From assembly GCF_037543845.1 (NCBI RefSeq), contig NZ_JBBIFX010000001.1, positions 1,674,001 to 1,738,000 of the forward strand: 64,000 nucleotides of DNA, in the 5' to 3' direction. This DNA comes from Gymnodinialimonas ulvae. GTDB taxonomy: Bacteria > Pseudomonadota > Alphaproteobacteria > Rhodobacterales > Rhodobacteraceae. Made by a program: the position numbers and the translations under genes. Below are positions 8,463 to 16,262 of the stretch, one piece after another. The notes under the pieces are model-generated. The model was not told where the DNA came from. It was given only the letters and a program-made list of their open reading frames with translations, and searched no databases. How positions within the stretch are numbered: position 1 is the first letter of the stretch; each line of letters begins with the position of its first letter.

Positions 8463-9191
8463 ATGGTTACCGATTGTCAGAACTGCCCGCTTCGCAAGAT
8501 TGAGATTTTCGAAGATCTCGGTCGTGATGAACTTGCCTATATGCAGCGTTTCAAACACGGCGAGCTGAAGATCGACCCACAGACGACCGTGATGATGCAA
8601 GGCTCCAACAGCCCGCAATTATTCACGGCGCTCAAGGGCATGGGATTGCGTTACAAGACATTGCCCGACGGTCGGCGACAGGTGGTGAATTTCGTGCTGC
8701 CCGGCGATTTCATCGGTCTGCAGGCCGGCGTCATGGGCGAGATGAAGCATTCGGTCGAGGCGACGACGCCGATGGTTCTGTGTGTCTTCAACCGTTCGGA
8801 ATTCTGGTCGCTTTACAAAAATCAGCCCGAGCGCGCCTTTGATGTGACGTGGGCCGCTGCCGTAGAGGAGCATTTTCTCGGCGAGGCTCTTGCGTCGCTC
8901 GGGCAGATGAACGCTACGGAGCGAATGAGCTGGGGCCTGTTGCGCTTTTTCCTGCGATGTCAGGCCCTCGGCCTGGTTGATGGCGACCGCTGCCCCTTCC
9001 CCTATCGTCAGCAGGATCTTGCAGACGCCTTGGGATTGTCACTTGTCCACACGAACAAGACGCTGATGAAGCTGCGCGAGCGCCAGCTTTTGTCACTGGA
9101 GGACGGGATCTTGGCCCTCCATGCGCCGGAAGAACTCGAAGAGCTCGCCACACTTGAGATTGATCCGGTTCTGCGTCGACCGCTCATCTGA
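8463..9191 (+). CDS. Crp/Fnr-family transcriptional regulator
   Basis: A 242-residue regulator. Residues of about 15-125 form a cyclic-nucleotide-binding-like beta-roll (FVLPGDFIGLQAGVMGEMKHSVEATTP), followed by the dimer helix and a winged helix-turn-helix near residues 170-215 (YRQQDLADALGLSLVHTNKTLMKLRERQLL). The N-terminus has only two cysteines (DCQNCPLR), fewer than the four needed for an FNR-type 4Fe-4S cluster, so it is probably not FnrL. AAGGAA precedes the ATG. An exact EcfG promoter upstream suggests it relays the general stress response to a second tier of genes. Confidence 0.9.
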   Translation: MVTDCQNCPLRKIEIFEDLGRDELAYMQRFKHGELKIDPQTTVMMQGSNSPQLFTALKGMGLRYKTLPDGRRQVVNFVLPGDFIGLQAGVMGEMKHSVEATTPMVLCVFNRSEFWSLYKNQPERAFDVTWAAAVEEHFLGEALASLGQMNATERMSWGLLRFFLRCQALGLVDGDRCPFPYRQQDLADALGLSLVHTNKTLMKLRERQLLSLEDGILALHAPEELEELATLEIDPVLRRPLI

Positions 9192-9200
9192 ACCGCAAAG

Positions 9201-9228
9201 AAAAGCCCGGCACGAAGGCCGGGCTTTT
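9201..9228. terminator. bidirectional terminator between convergent genes
   Basis: A perfect 10-bp stem (AAAAGCCCGG with CCGGGCTTTT) around an 8-base loop, with A residues on the left and T residues on the right. It can serve both the Crp/Fnr gene and the convergent gene ending at 9238. Confidence 0.85.
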
Positions 9229-9237
9229 CATTCGTTA

Positions 9238-9429
9238 TCAAACGTTTTGAGCGGCGCCTCGCGGTCCAATGAAGAACCACAAGATAAAGCCGATCAACGG
9301 CAGGATCAGGACCAGCAGACACCATAGAACCTTCTTGCCGGTGCTCGCGCCAGATCCGATGATCGACACGATGGCCCAGATGTTGAGTACGAGCAAAATC
9401 AGCCCGCCGATACCAGTAACTTCCAACAT
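9238..9429 (-). CDS. PLDc_N-domain small membrane protein
   Basis: A 63-residue protein with two hydrophobic helices. The second ends in WCLLVLILPLIGFILWFFIGPR, the hallmark of the phospholipase-D-nuclease N-terminal (PLDc_N) membrane module that also occurs alone as a small stress-associated protein. GAGAGGA precedes the ATG. It is the last of three genes (9832-9656, 9659-9447, 9429-9238) that follow an exact EcfG promoter at 9860-9884, and it ends at a bidirectional terminator. Molecular function is unknown. Confidence 0.85.
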   Translation of the reverse strand: MLEVTGIGGLILLVLNIWAIVSIIGSGASTGKKVLWCLLVLILPLIGFILWFFIGPRGAAQNV

Positions 9430-9446
9430 GATTTATCCTCTCTTTA

Positions 9447-9659
9447 TTAGGCTGCTTTGATCTCGGTACAGGATTTCAGGACCTTGTCACCGTCGGCCTG
9501 TTCAATCAGAAAAGCCGGCTCATCTGCAGACGCGTTGCGCGACACTTCCGTACCCTTGATCGTACGGCTCACATCGTCCTCAAAGCGCTCGGCAATCTTG
9601 CCCTCGCCTTCGCCGTTGCCCCAATCCCATTTCACGTTTTGGCCGACCTGAAAGCTCAT
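9447..9659 (-). CDS. DUF2945 / hypervirulence-associated TUDOR-domain protein
   Basis: A 70-residue soluble protein with the family pattern: FQVGQNVKWDWGNGEGEGKI, then a basic loop, then AFLIEQADGDKVLKSCTEIK. The predicted small beta-barrel is described for this family as a TUDOR-like fold; its ligand is not known. The start overlaps the stop of the upstream gene by four bases (ATGA), indicating translational coupling inside the EcfG-controlled trio. Confidence 0.85.
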   Translation of the reverse strand: MSFQVGQNVKWDWGNGEGEGKIAERFEDDVSRTIKGTEVSRNASADEPAFLIEQADGDKVLKSCTEIKAA

Positions 9660-9832
9660 TGATCGGCGCCTTGCACGGTGACGGGTGCGGCCTGGCTCTC
9701 GGGCTCCAGACCGTCCCAGGCAATAAAAACTGCCGCCGCTACAGCAGCGACGATCAGGGCCAGTGCAATGCCGAATAGGGATGGCTTGTGACGGCGCGTC
9801 TGCTTGTCGATGTTTGTGTCAGGTGCTGACAT
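9656..9832 (-). CDS. small single-pass membrane protein
   Basis: A 58-residue protein with a basic N-terminus (NIDKQTRRHKPS), one hydrophobic helix (LFGIALALIVAAVAAAVFIAW) and a short polar tail, so probably anchored with a periplasmic C-terminus. No family recognised. It is the first gene after the EcfG site at 9860-9884 and is translationally coupled to the DUF2945 gene. A general stress envelope role is inferred from context only. Confidence 0.65.
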   Translation of the reverse strand: MSAPDTNIDKQTRRHKPSLFGIALALIVAAVAAAVFIAWDGLEPESQAAPVTVQGADQ

Positions 9833-9859
9833 GCTTATACTCCTTTGATCTGGCAAGCC

Positions 9860-9884
9860 AACGCGCGGCGCGCTCATTTGTTCC
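9860..9884 (-). promoter_or_regulatory. EcfG-type promoter overlapping the stop of the FNT gene
   Basis: Minus strand: GGAAC (9884-9880), 16-base spacer, CGTT (9863-9860), an exact match. The -35 box lies within the last codons of the formate/nitrite transporter gene, so the three downstream small genes can be transcribed separately from it. Confidence 0.75.
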
Positions 9885-10692
9885 CTACTGCGTTTTCCTC
9901 CGGCTCGACTTCGGCTTTCACCTGCCCCCAGGCGAGCAAGGTGAAGACCAACGTGCCGCCCACGATGTTGCCTGCCAGAACAGGCAGGAAAAACTGGACC
10001 AGAGCCGGGCCAAAGCCCAGATTGCCTTGCAATGCGAGGAACCACATCTCGACCGATCCGGCGATGATATGGGTGAAATCGCCTGCTGCGATCAGCCATG
10101 TGAACAGCACGATCAACAAGACCTCGCTGCCGTTCTGGCCAGGCATCATCCACACGATTGACGCCACAAGAACGCCCGCCGGGATCGCCCGAAAGAACGC
10201 CTCGCCGGGCGGGAAGCCGGTGGCATGACGGGACAAATCTCCGATAACGGCCAACAGGTCGGCGTCGAACGCACCGCTGAAGGCCATGAAGGCGGCCGCG
10301 CCCAAAGCGCCGACGATATTGGCAGCCAGGACGATGCTCCAAAGGCGCAGGACGCGACCGAAGCACGACGCCGACCGTTCAGCAACCAGCGGCAGGATGG
10401 TCGTAATGGTGTTCTCGGTGAACAATTGCATCCGGCCGAGGATCACCAGCAGAAAGCCGAAACTGTATCCAAGATTTTCAATCAGATACCGCCATGGCGT
10501 CTCAGGCAGGTTATCGCGCAGGACCGCCTCGCCCAAGACCGAGAATGAGATCAAAAGGCCCGCCGCGATGCCAGACCAGACCAAGGACTTGGCCGGTCGC
10601 TCCAACTCCTCTTCGCCGTCGCGGCGGATCACCTCATAGATCAATTTCGAATTGAGCCGAGTGGCTTCGCGGATCGCTTGTTCTTCGGCCAT
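9874..10692 (-). CDS. formate/nitrite transporter (FNT) family channel
   Basis: A 272-residue membrane protein with six hydrophobic helices. It contains family elements such as KSLVWSGIAAGLLISFS, GRMQLFTENTITTILPL and ANIVGALGAAAF, and has a FocA/NirC-like overall length. These pentamers conduct formate, nitrite, hydrosulfide or similar small anions; the substrate is not resolved. ATG 10692 has GCGAGG five bases upstream and is preferred over a TTG at 10713. It is transcribed divergently from dps, and each gene has its own exact EcfG promoter. The C-terminus is long and acidic. Confidence 0.88.
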   Translation of the reverse strand: MAEEQAIREATRLNSKLIYEVIRRDGEEELERPAKSLVWSGIAAGLLISFSVLGEAVLRDNLPETPWRYLIENLGYSFGFLLVILGRMQLFTENTITTILPLVAERSASCFGRVLRLWSIVLAANIVGALGAAAFMAFSGAFDADLLAVIGDLSRHATGFPPGEAFFRAIPAGVLVASIVWMMPGQNGSEVLLIVLFTWLIAAGDFTHIIAGSVEMWFLALQGNLGFGPALVQFFLPVLAGNIVGGTLVFTLLAWGQVKAEVEPEENAVGNK

Positions 10693-10718
10693 GGCATCCT
10701 CGCTGGTTGGCAATGCCT

Positions 10719-10743
10719 AACGCGCGCCACGCCCAGTGGTTCC
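10719..10743 (-). promoter_or_regulatory. EcfG-type promoter of the FNT gene
   Basis: Minus strand: GGAAC (10743-10739), 16-base spacer, CGTT (10722-10719), exact. It ends 27 bases before the ATG at 10692. Confidence 0.8.
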
Positions 10744-10756
10744 GCTTAAAATCAAT

Positions 10757-10781
10757 GGAACCTTGCGCCAGGTTCTTCGTT
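10757..10781 (+). promoter_or_regulatory. EcfG-type promoter of dps
   Basis: GGAAC (10757-10761), 16-base spacer, CGTT (10778-10781), exact, 26 bases before the dps start. Confidence 0.8.
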
Positions 10782-10806
10782 AAACATTCCGAGAGGAGTT
10801 CCATGC

Positions 10807-11304
10807 ATGACCGAGACATTGAAAATTACACCACAAGCCGAAACCGTAAATACTGGCGTACGGAAAATCGAGGGGATCGCGGATGGCCTGGCCGACGTGT
10901 TGGCCGACACTTACCGTCTGATCTTCAAGACCCACGCCTATCATTGGAACGTGACTGGCCCCGCCTTCTATTCCATCCACAAACTCTCCGAAGAGCAGTA
11001 CGAGAACATGTTTGCCGCTGCCGATGAGCTCGCCGAACGCATCCGTGCGCTTGGTCAGCTCGCACCGATGCGCATGGATGACATCATGAAGCGTTCAAAG
11101 ATCGAAGATCTCGACAAGATGCCGAGCGCCCAGGAAATGGTCGACGATCTGGCAAGTGATCATGAGGCGTTGGCCCATCGCTTGCATGCGTTGATTGACC
11201 TGGTTGAAGGTCGCAAGGATCCGGTGACGGAAGATCTGGCGACCGAACGTTCGGCGTTCCACGAACAAGCCGCGTGGATGTTGCGCGCCCTGTCGGCCTC
11301 GTAG
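10807..11304 (+). CDS. dps: Dps-family DNA-binding ferritin-like protein
   Basis: A 165-residue four-helix protein of the Dps family, which oxidises and stores iron in a dodecamer and shields DNA in stress. The ferroxidase-type residues appear in THAYHWNVTGPAFYSIHK and in AAADELAERIRALG, as in Dps dimer-interface sites. GGAG lies eight bases before the chosen ATG. It is divergent from the FNT gene, has an exact EcfG promoter and is followed by a strong terminator. A second Dps paralogue sits at 52525-52992 without such a promoter. Confidence 0.93.
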   Translation: MTETLKITPQAETVNTGVRKIEGIADGLADVLADTYRLIFKTHAYHWNVTGPAFYSIHKLSEEQYENMFAAADELAERIRALGQLAPMRMDDIMKRSKIEDLDKMPSAQEMVDDLASDHEALAHRLHALIDLVEGRKDPVTEDLATERSAFHEQAAWMLRALSAS

Positions 11305-11313
11305 ACACGATTT

Positions 11314-11342
11314 AAGCCCCGGCCTTTCGCCGGGGCTTTTTT
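11314..11342 (+). terminator. terminator between convergent dps and phyR
   Basis: A perfect 10-bp stem AAGCCCCGGC/GCCGGGGCTT with a five-base loop, continuing into T residues on the plus strand. The A-rich left flank is short, so it mainly serves dps. Confidence 0.85.
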
Positions 11343-11355
11343 CTTGCGCTCGAAA

Positions 11356-12183
11356 TCATACGGTGACGTCGATGCGTTCGGAGGTCGCAAAGAACATGGC
11401 CTGACTAACGGCGGCGCGCACTTGTTCCTCGGAGTAAGGTTTGGTGATCATAAACGCGGGCTCGGGCCGGTCTCCTGTCAGCAGCCGTTCAGGGAACGCT
11501 GTGATGAAGATAACGGGGCGGTTGCCCAATTCCTTCAGCAGATCGTTCACCGCGTCGATGCCAGACGACTTATCGGCCAATTGGATATCGGCCAGGATCA
11601 GATCCGGCGCTGTCGCGCGCCCCTTGGCAAAGGCCTCGTCGCGCGTCCGCGCGATATCCGTCACCGTGTGACCCATGCCTGAGACGATGGATTGCAGGTC
11701 CATCGCAATGATGCCCTCATCCTCGATGATCAACACGTCGCCGGTCACCATCTCGCCCATGTCGTCCATGGCGCGCGCGAAGAGTTGCTCGACCTCATTT
11801 TGTCCCAACCCCATGATCTGCGCGATGGACCCGAAACTGAAACCTTCGATTGTGCGCAGCAAAAGCACCTCGCGGGAATTGTCGGTCAGGTGTTTCAACC
11901 GCCATCTGGCACGCATTTCCAGAAGGTCATCGCCCGAGGCGCCTTCATCCAATTTCGCTCCGGAACTCGACCAGATGGTGTGGAACGTTTTGAACAACGC
12001 GGTTTTGGCGTCATTCGCCGCAGCCAAAAGATCGGGGTCGGCCACCACGGTTTCCAACGCCGCAATCGCATACCGGTCGCCGCTCTCCTGAGCGCCCGTC
12101 AGGGCGCGTGCGTAACGCCGCAAAAAGGGGATCTCAGCACCAATTTTCGCGCTCAGATCGCCCTGATCAGTCGCATCATTCAT
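11356..12183 (-). CDS. phyR: PhyR, general stress response anti-anti-sigma regulator
   Basis: A 275-residue two-domain protein. Residues 1 to about 140 resemble an ECF sigma factor (sigma-2 and sigma-4-like helices); about 148-265 are a receiver with acidic pair E154/D155, phospho-acceptor D199 in LILADIQL and K248 in MITKPY, plus the FITAFPERLLTG motif of this receiver subfamily. In the known system, phosphorylated PhyR binds NepR through its sigma-like domain and releases EcfG. It is divergent from nepR-ecfG with a shared palindromic EcfG promoter, the classic arrangement. Confidence 0.96.
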   Translation of the reverse strand: MNDATDQGDLSAKIGAEIPFLRRYARALTGAQESGDRYAIAALETVVADPDLLAAANDAKTALFKTFHTIWSSSGAKLDEGASGDDLLEMRARWRLKHLTDNSREVLLLRTIEGFSFGSIAQIMGLGQNEVEQLFARAMDDMGEMVTGDVLIIEDEGIIAMDLQSIVSGMGHTVTDIARTRDEAFAKGRATAPDLILADIQLADKSSGIDAVNDLLKELGNRPVIFITAFPERLLTGDRPEPAFMITKPYSEEQVRAAVSQAMFFATSERIDVTV

Positions 12184-12211
12184 TCCAATTCTCCCGTCAT
12201 GAATTTTGTTT

Positions 12212-12236
12212 GGAACCTTTGGCGCGCTAGTTGGTT
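12212..12236 (+). promoter_or_regulatory. EcfG-like promoter of nepR-ecfG
   Basis: GGAAC (12212-12216), 16-base spacer, GGTT (12233-12236), 35 bases before nepR. Its boxes are the mirror image of the phyR promoter on the other strand. Confidence 0.75.
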
Positions 12237-12238
12237 CC
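12214..12238 (-). promoter_or_regulatory. EcfG-like promoter of phyR (overlaps the nepR promoter)
   Basis: Minus strand: GGAAC (12238-12234), 16-base spacer, GGTT (12217-12214), 31 bases before the phyR start. GGAACC and GGTTCC form an inverted repeat, so one 27-bp element gives two autoregulated divergent promoters. Confidence 0.75.
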
Positions 12239-12270
12239 ATAGTGAACCCAAATTTTCTCGTAGTGAGCAC

Positions 12271-12444
12271 ATGGACCAGAAGCCAAAAAAATCCAGCACG
12301 CGACCCAAGGCAATCGACAGGCAGATCGACGAAAACTTGCGTCGGGTCTATGATGAAACGCTGAACGAGGCCCTGCCGGACCGATTTACAGACCTGCTTA
12401 CGCAGTTGAAATCCGGTAAAAAGGTGGCGTCGAATGACAAATGA
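12271..12444 (+). CDS. nepR: NepR anti-sigma factor
   Basis: A 57-residue protein with the NepR core: IDRQIDENLRRVYDETLNEA followed by LPDRFTDLLTQLK, two helices that wrap around the EcfG sigma factor and are sequestered by phosphorylated PhyR. Its gene is followed, with an 11-base overlap, by ecfG. The overlap implies matched production of anti-sigma and sigma factor. The N-terminal basic tail (KPKKSSTRPK) is variable in the family. Confidence 0.95.
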   Translation: MDQKPKKSSTRPKAIDRQIDENLRRVYDETLNEALPDRFTDLLTQLKSGKKVASNDK

Positions 12445-12982
12445 CCCTCGCGACGAGATCGTGGAACACCTGGGCTCCCTGCGGGCCTTCGCGCGCTCGC
12501 TGACCCGAAATGCAACCACCGCCGATGACCTGGTGCAGGACACCGTGGTCAAGGCCTGGTCAAACATCGACAAGTTTGAGCCGGGCACCAACATGCGCGC
12601 CTGGCTTTTCACGATCCTGCGCAACACGTTTTATTCGCTGCGTCGTAAACGCTCGCGCGAAGTGGCGGATGTGGATGGGGTCATGGCCGAACGATTGTCC
12701 GAAAAGCCCGCCCATGACGGTCGCCTGGTGATGCAGGATTTCACCGCCGCCTTCGCTGAACTGCCCGATGAACAACGTGAGGCTCTGCTTTTGGTCGGGG
12801 CCTCGGGCTTTTCCTACGAAGAGGCCGCCGATATGTGCGGCTGCGCGGTGGGTACAATCAAAAGCCGCGCCAACCGTGGTCGCAAACGCCTGGCTGAATT
12901 GATGCATCTTGATGAAAACGAGCCGCTTGAGATGACCGATCAGGCCACGATGGCGGTCGTGACGGGGCGACCGGCTGCATGA
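12434..12982 (+). CDS. ecfG: EcfG-type extracytoplasmic-function sigma factor
   Basis: A 182-residue ECF sigma factor of the ECF15 (EcfG) group. Region 2 is visible in LTRNATTADDLVQDTVVKAW and FEPGTNMRAWLFTILRNTFYS, region 4 in LPDEQREALLLVGASGFSYE with the HTH CAVGTIKSRANRGRKRL. It directs RNA polymerase to GGAAC-N16-17-CGTT promoters, many of which occur in this window. AAGGTGG precedes the start. Its stop overlaps the kinase gene by four bases, so the operon is nepR-ecfG-kinase. Confidence 0.95.
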   Translation: MTNDPRDEIVEHLGSLRAFARSLTRNATTADDLVQDTVVKAWSNIDKFEPGTNMRAWLFTILRNTFYSLRRKRSREVADVDGVMAERLSEKPAHDGRLVMQDFTAAFAELPDEQREALLLVGASGFSYEEAADMCGCAVGTIKSRANRGRKRLAELMHLDENEPLEMTDQATMAVVTGRPAA

Positions 12983-14754
12983 ACAAAGCGCAGGATCAGC
13001 GGCGATGGTGGACATCGTTGCGGGTGCGATTGGCGGCCTTGGTCAGCATCGCGATCCTACCTCTTGGGATCGTGGCGGTGTTCCAGACCGCCGCTGTCGT
13101 GCGCGAGGCCCAAGCGTTGGAGCGTACCGCGCTCATGTCGCGTACCTTGCGCGCCGTTTCGACGGAACGCGCCCTATTGCGGCGCGCTTACGGATCTGCC
13201 GAAGCATTGGCGGTCGCCGCAAAAAGCGTCGGGTCGGAAACACCGCTGTGCGGAACCATCATGCGCAACTTTGTTGCCGAGAACGATACGATTGTGTTCG
13301 CCGGTTTCATTGACGCCTTCGGCTTCATGCAGTGCTCTTCCACCGGCGACACACAGGATTTCTCGGACTTCGACGATTGGCAAAGTTTCGTCGCCGATCC
13401 AAGGCCGATGATCGCCTTCAATCCCCAAGGTGCACTAAGCGGACGCCCGGTCATGATCGCCACGATGCCGGTTTTCGATGCAGATGGTCAGTTCCTCGGC
13501 GGCGCGTCCGTTTCCATCTCCGACGCCCTGTTGGGAACGGCGCAGGACCCCGAATTCGATGGTGTCCGCCTCGCGCTTCTGGATGGGGAGGGGGCGGTGC
13601 TCGCCGCATCGGTCGAGCCCGAGCAAATCGCGCGCTTCGGCTTTGTCCCGGCGGACCTTGTGATCACCGAAACGGGCTTCACCCGAGATGTAACAACGCG
13701 TGACGGGCGAACGGATTTGGCAGTGCTGGTGCCACTGATCGCCGACAGGGTTTACGTGCTGGGTCTTTACGAGGCCGGAACACAGGCCCAATCGGTCTCA
13801 TTCCTCGGCACGGGCGCGCCCCTGTTCCCGATCTTGATGTGGGCAATCGCGCTTTGCGTGGCAATTTTTGCGATGGACCGTTTGGTGTTGCGTCACTTGC
13901 GCGAAGTGCGCGCACGCATGGCCAGCTTTTCGTTCGAAGATCCCGGCGACAGCTTTGCCATGCTGGAGTCTGCGCCTGACGAAATTACCGAAATCGCCGA
14001 TACCTACAATCGCATGGTGGACCGTATACTTGGCGACCGCACCGAATTGTCGGAAGCACTGGCCGAAAAGGAACTTCTTCTGCGCGAAGTGCATCACCGC
14101 GTGAAGAACAATCTTCAACTGATCGCGTCCATGATCAACATCCAGATCCGGTCGGTCCCCGACGGTGAAAGTCGGCGCGTGCTGCGGCGTATGCAAGATC
14201 GGGTGATGGGCCTGTCGTCGATCCACAAAGCGCTTTATTCCGGCAACACACTTGCGCGCGTCCGAGCCGACAGGCTGCTGCACGATGTGCTGCAATCAAC
14301 CTTGAGTATCGGATTGCCGCCCGGTCAGGGCGTCGAGACGCGAATGCAATTTGACCGATTGAGCCTTGAGCCCGACCATGCCGTGCCGCTGACCCTGCTG
14401 GCCAGCGAACTGACCACGAATGCCGTGAAGTACGTTGGGCGCCCCAATACCGGGCCACCGATGATCCGCCTGAAACTGGAGTGGAGGGAACGCGATGTCG
14501 TGTTGACAGTGGAAAATACGCTTGGCCGCGTTGTGCAGGAGGAAGACGGCGCACAAGGCACCGGCCTTGGCGCGCAACTGATCAGTGCCTTCGTGTCACA
14601 ATTGGGTGCCACAATCGACGTGGATCATGATGCGGAGTTGCACAAGACCACGGTCATCTGCCCGGGGCTAGCAGCCGAAACTGTCGATGACGAGGAAGAC
14701 ACCGACGAGGATGACGCCGACGCCCCCGAGATCGAATTGCCCCGCGCCAGTTAA
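12979..14754 (+). CDS. membrane sensor histidine kinase (HisKA_2/HWE type) of the general stress response
   Basis: A 591-residue kinase. It has a TM helix near residues 13-35, a periplasmic sensor region to about 270 that resembles a Cache-like domain, a second TM, a HAMP-like linker, and a HisKA_2 dimerisation helix with EVHHRVKNNLQLIASM (H372 is the probable phospho-acceptor). A HATPase follows (ASELTTNAVKY, GTGLGAQLISAF) and then an acidic tail. Kinases of this class phosphorylate PhyR, and the gene overlaps ecfG by four bases, making it the probable cognate PhyK-like sensor. The signal is unknown. Confidence 0.92.
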   Translation: MNKAQDQRRWWTSLRVRLAALVSIAILPLGIVAVFQTAAVVREAQALERTALMSRTLRAVSTERALLRRAYGSAEALAVAAKSVGSETPLCGTIMRNFVAENDTIVFAGFIDAFGFMQCSSTGDTQDFSDFDDWQSFVADPRPMIAFNPQGALSGRPVMIATMPVFDADGQFLGGASVSISDALLGTAQDPEFDGVRLALLDGEGAVLAASVEPEQIARFGFVPADLVITETGFTRDVTTRDGRTDLAVLVPLIADRVYVLGLYEAGTQAQSVSFLGTGAPLFPILMWAIALCVAIFAMDRLVLRHLREVRARMASFSFEDPGDSFAMLESAPDEITEIADTYNRMVDRILGDRTELSEALAEKELLLREVHHRVKNNLQLIASMINIQIRSVPDGESRRVLRRMQDRVMGLSSIHKALYSGNTLARVRADRLLHDVLQSTLSIGLPPGQGVETRMQFDRLSLEPDHAVPLTLLASELTTNAVKYVGRPNTGPPMIRLKLEWRERDVVLTVENTLGRVVQEEDGAQGTGLGAQLISAFVSQLGATIDVDHDAELHKTTVICPGLAAETVDDEEDTDEDDADAPEIELPRAS

Positions 14755-14768
14755 GGACCCCAACGCCC

Positions 14769-16262
14769 ATGACGGTCGACCTATCCACCGCGAATGCCAT
14801 CGAAGCGTTCGACCTTCTGGTGACCGCCGAGGAGGCGTTCGCAGCCTTTGAAGACGCCGTTCTTGCGGCTGAGCATTCTGTCGTTGGCTGCTTCCGCGTC
14901 TTCGACCTGCGCACGAAATTGCGCGGGGCATCCGCGCGAAAAATCGGCGACACATGGTTCGACCTGATCCTCCATGCGCTCAATCGCGGTGTCGCCTTCT
15001 CGCTGACGGTCACCGATTTCGACCCGATCATCGCAACCGAAGACCACCGGCGAAGTTGGTCCAGCGCCCGTCAATTCGCGGCCGTGAACGAGCTTTCAAC
15101 CGACGCCCGTTTCACCTGGACGATTGCCGATCATCCCGCGCGCGTCGGCCTGATCCCGCGCGTCGCGCTGCAGGCCAAATCGCGGCCCGAAATGAACGCG
15201 ACGGCAGAGGATCCGTTGACCCCGGGATTGGCGGACCGCAAATCGCGGATGGACCTGCCGCTGATTCCGGCCACACATCACCAGAAACTGGCCGTAATCG
15301 ACAACCGCAGCCTTTATATCGGCGGGCTCGACCTGAATGAACGGCGCTATGACACCAAGGATCACGCTCTCCCTGCGGAGCAGACCTGGCACGATATCCA
15401 AGCCGTCGTAGAAGGCCCGGTGGTCGCCGCTGCTCTGCGCCACCTCGACAGTTTTCAGGCAGTCACCGCAGGACAACGCCCCGCTACCGCATCTGCGCCC
15501 GGTTTTCTTCGAACCCTGTCTATGAAACGCAGCGCTGAGGTGTTGCACTTCGGGCCCAAAGACCATGTTGCGGAGATCGAAAAGGCCCATCTGGACGCAA
15601 TCGCCGAGACAGTTGGGCCGATCTATTTTGAAACGCAGTTCTTTCGTCACAAACCATTGGCCGAAGCCCTGGCCAAGGCCGCCCGCACAAAGCCGCAGCT
15701 GACGTGCACCATGGTGCTTCCCGCCTCGCCCGAAGATGTCGCTTTCGAGGGCAATCGCCGCGAAGATGCGCAATTCGGCGCGCAGCTTCAGATGGAGTGC
15801 ATTGACATCGTTGCGGAGGCCTTCGGCAATCGCCTCTCGCTGGCTTCTCCGGCCCGCCCCGCGGTCGCACCAACTGACAGTTCACGTTACAGCACACTTT
15901 TCGACGCGCCGATCGTCTACGTCCATTCGAAAGTCTCGCTTTTCGGCGCGCAACAAGCCATCGTATCGTCGGCCAACCTCAATGGGCGCAGCCTGAGATG
16001 GGATACCGAAGCGGGCGTGCATCTTGTCGACCCCGACCATGTCCAAACTCTGTGGCACCGGGTGCTGAGCCATTGGTTGGGCCGCCATCCAATCGACCCT
16101 CTGGAGGATCAAACGACCTTCATCCACTGGCTGAACGGAGCTTTGGCGCAGAACATTGCAACCCCGCCGGAAGAACGTTCGCATTTCCTTTTGCCCTACC
16201 CACGGGGGCGCGATATCGAATTGGCGTCGCCCCTGCCCGGCGTCCCCGACGAGATGGTTTAG
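14769..16262 (+). CDS. phospholipase D-like (HKD-motif) protein
   Basis: A 497-residue protein with two PLD-type half-sites. The first is HQKLAVID, a full HxKx4D motif, in a context (IGGLDLNERRYD) seen in phospholipases and cardiolipin synthases. The second, YVHSKVSLFG followed by VSSANLNGRSLRWDTE, keeps His and Lys but has Gly where Asp is expected. No signal peptide or TM is evident, so it is probably cytosolic or peripherally membrane-bound. It starts 14 bases after the kinase gene and probably belongs to the nepR-ecfG-kinase operon, suggesting stress-linked phospholipid turnover. Confidence 0.85.
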   Translation: MTVDLSTANAIEAFDLLVTAEEAFAAFEDAVLAAEHSVVGCFRVFDLRTKLRGASARKIGDTWFDLILHALNRGVAFSLTVTDFDPIIATEDHRRSWSSARQFAAVNELSTDARFTWTIADHPARVGLIPRVALQAKSRPEMNATAEDPLTPGLADRKSRMDLPLIPATHHQKLAVIDNRSLYIGGLDLNERRYDTKDHALPAEQTWHDIQAVVEGPVVAAALRHLDSFQAVTAGQRPATASAPGFLRTLSMKRSAEVLHFGPKDHVAEIEKAHLDAIAETVGPIYFETQFFRHKPLAEALAKAARTKPQLTCTMVLPASPEDVAFEGNRREDAQFGAQLQMECIDIVAEAFGNRLSLASPARPAVAPTDSSRYSTLFDAPIVYVHSKVSLFGAQQAIVSSANLNGRSLRWDTEAGVHLVDPDHVQTLWHRVLSHWLGRHPIDPLEDQTTFIHWLNGALAQNIATPPEERSHFLLPYPRGRDIELASPLPGVPDEMV

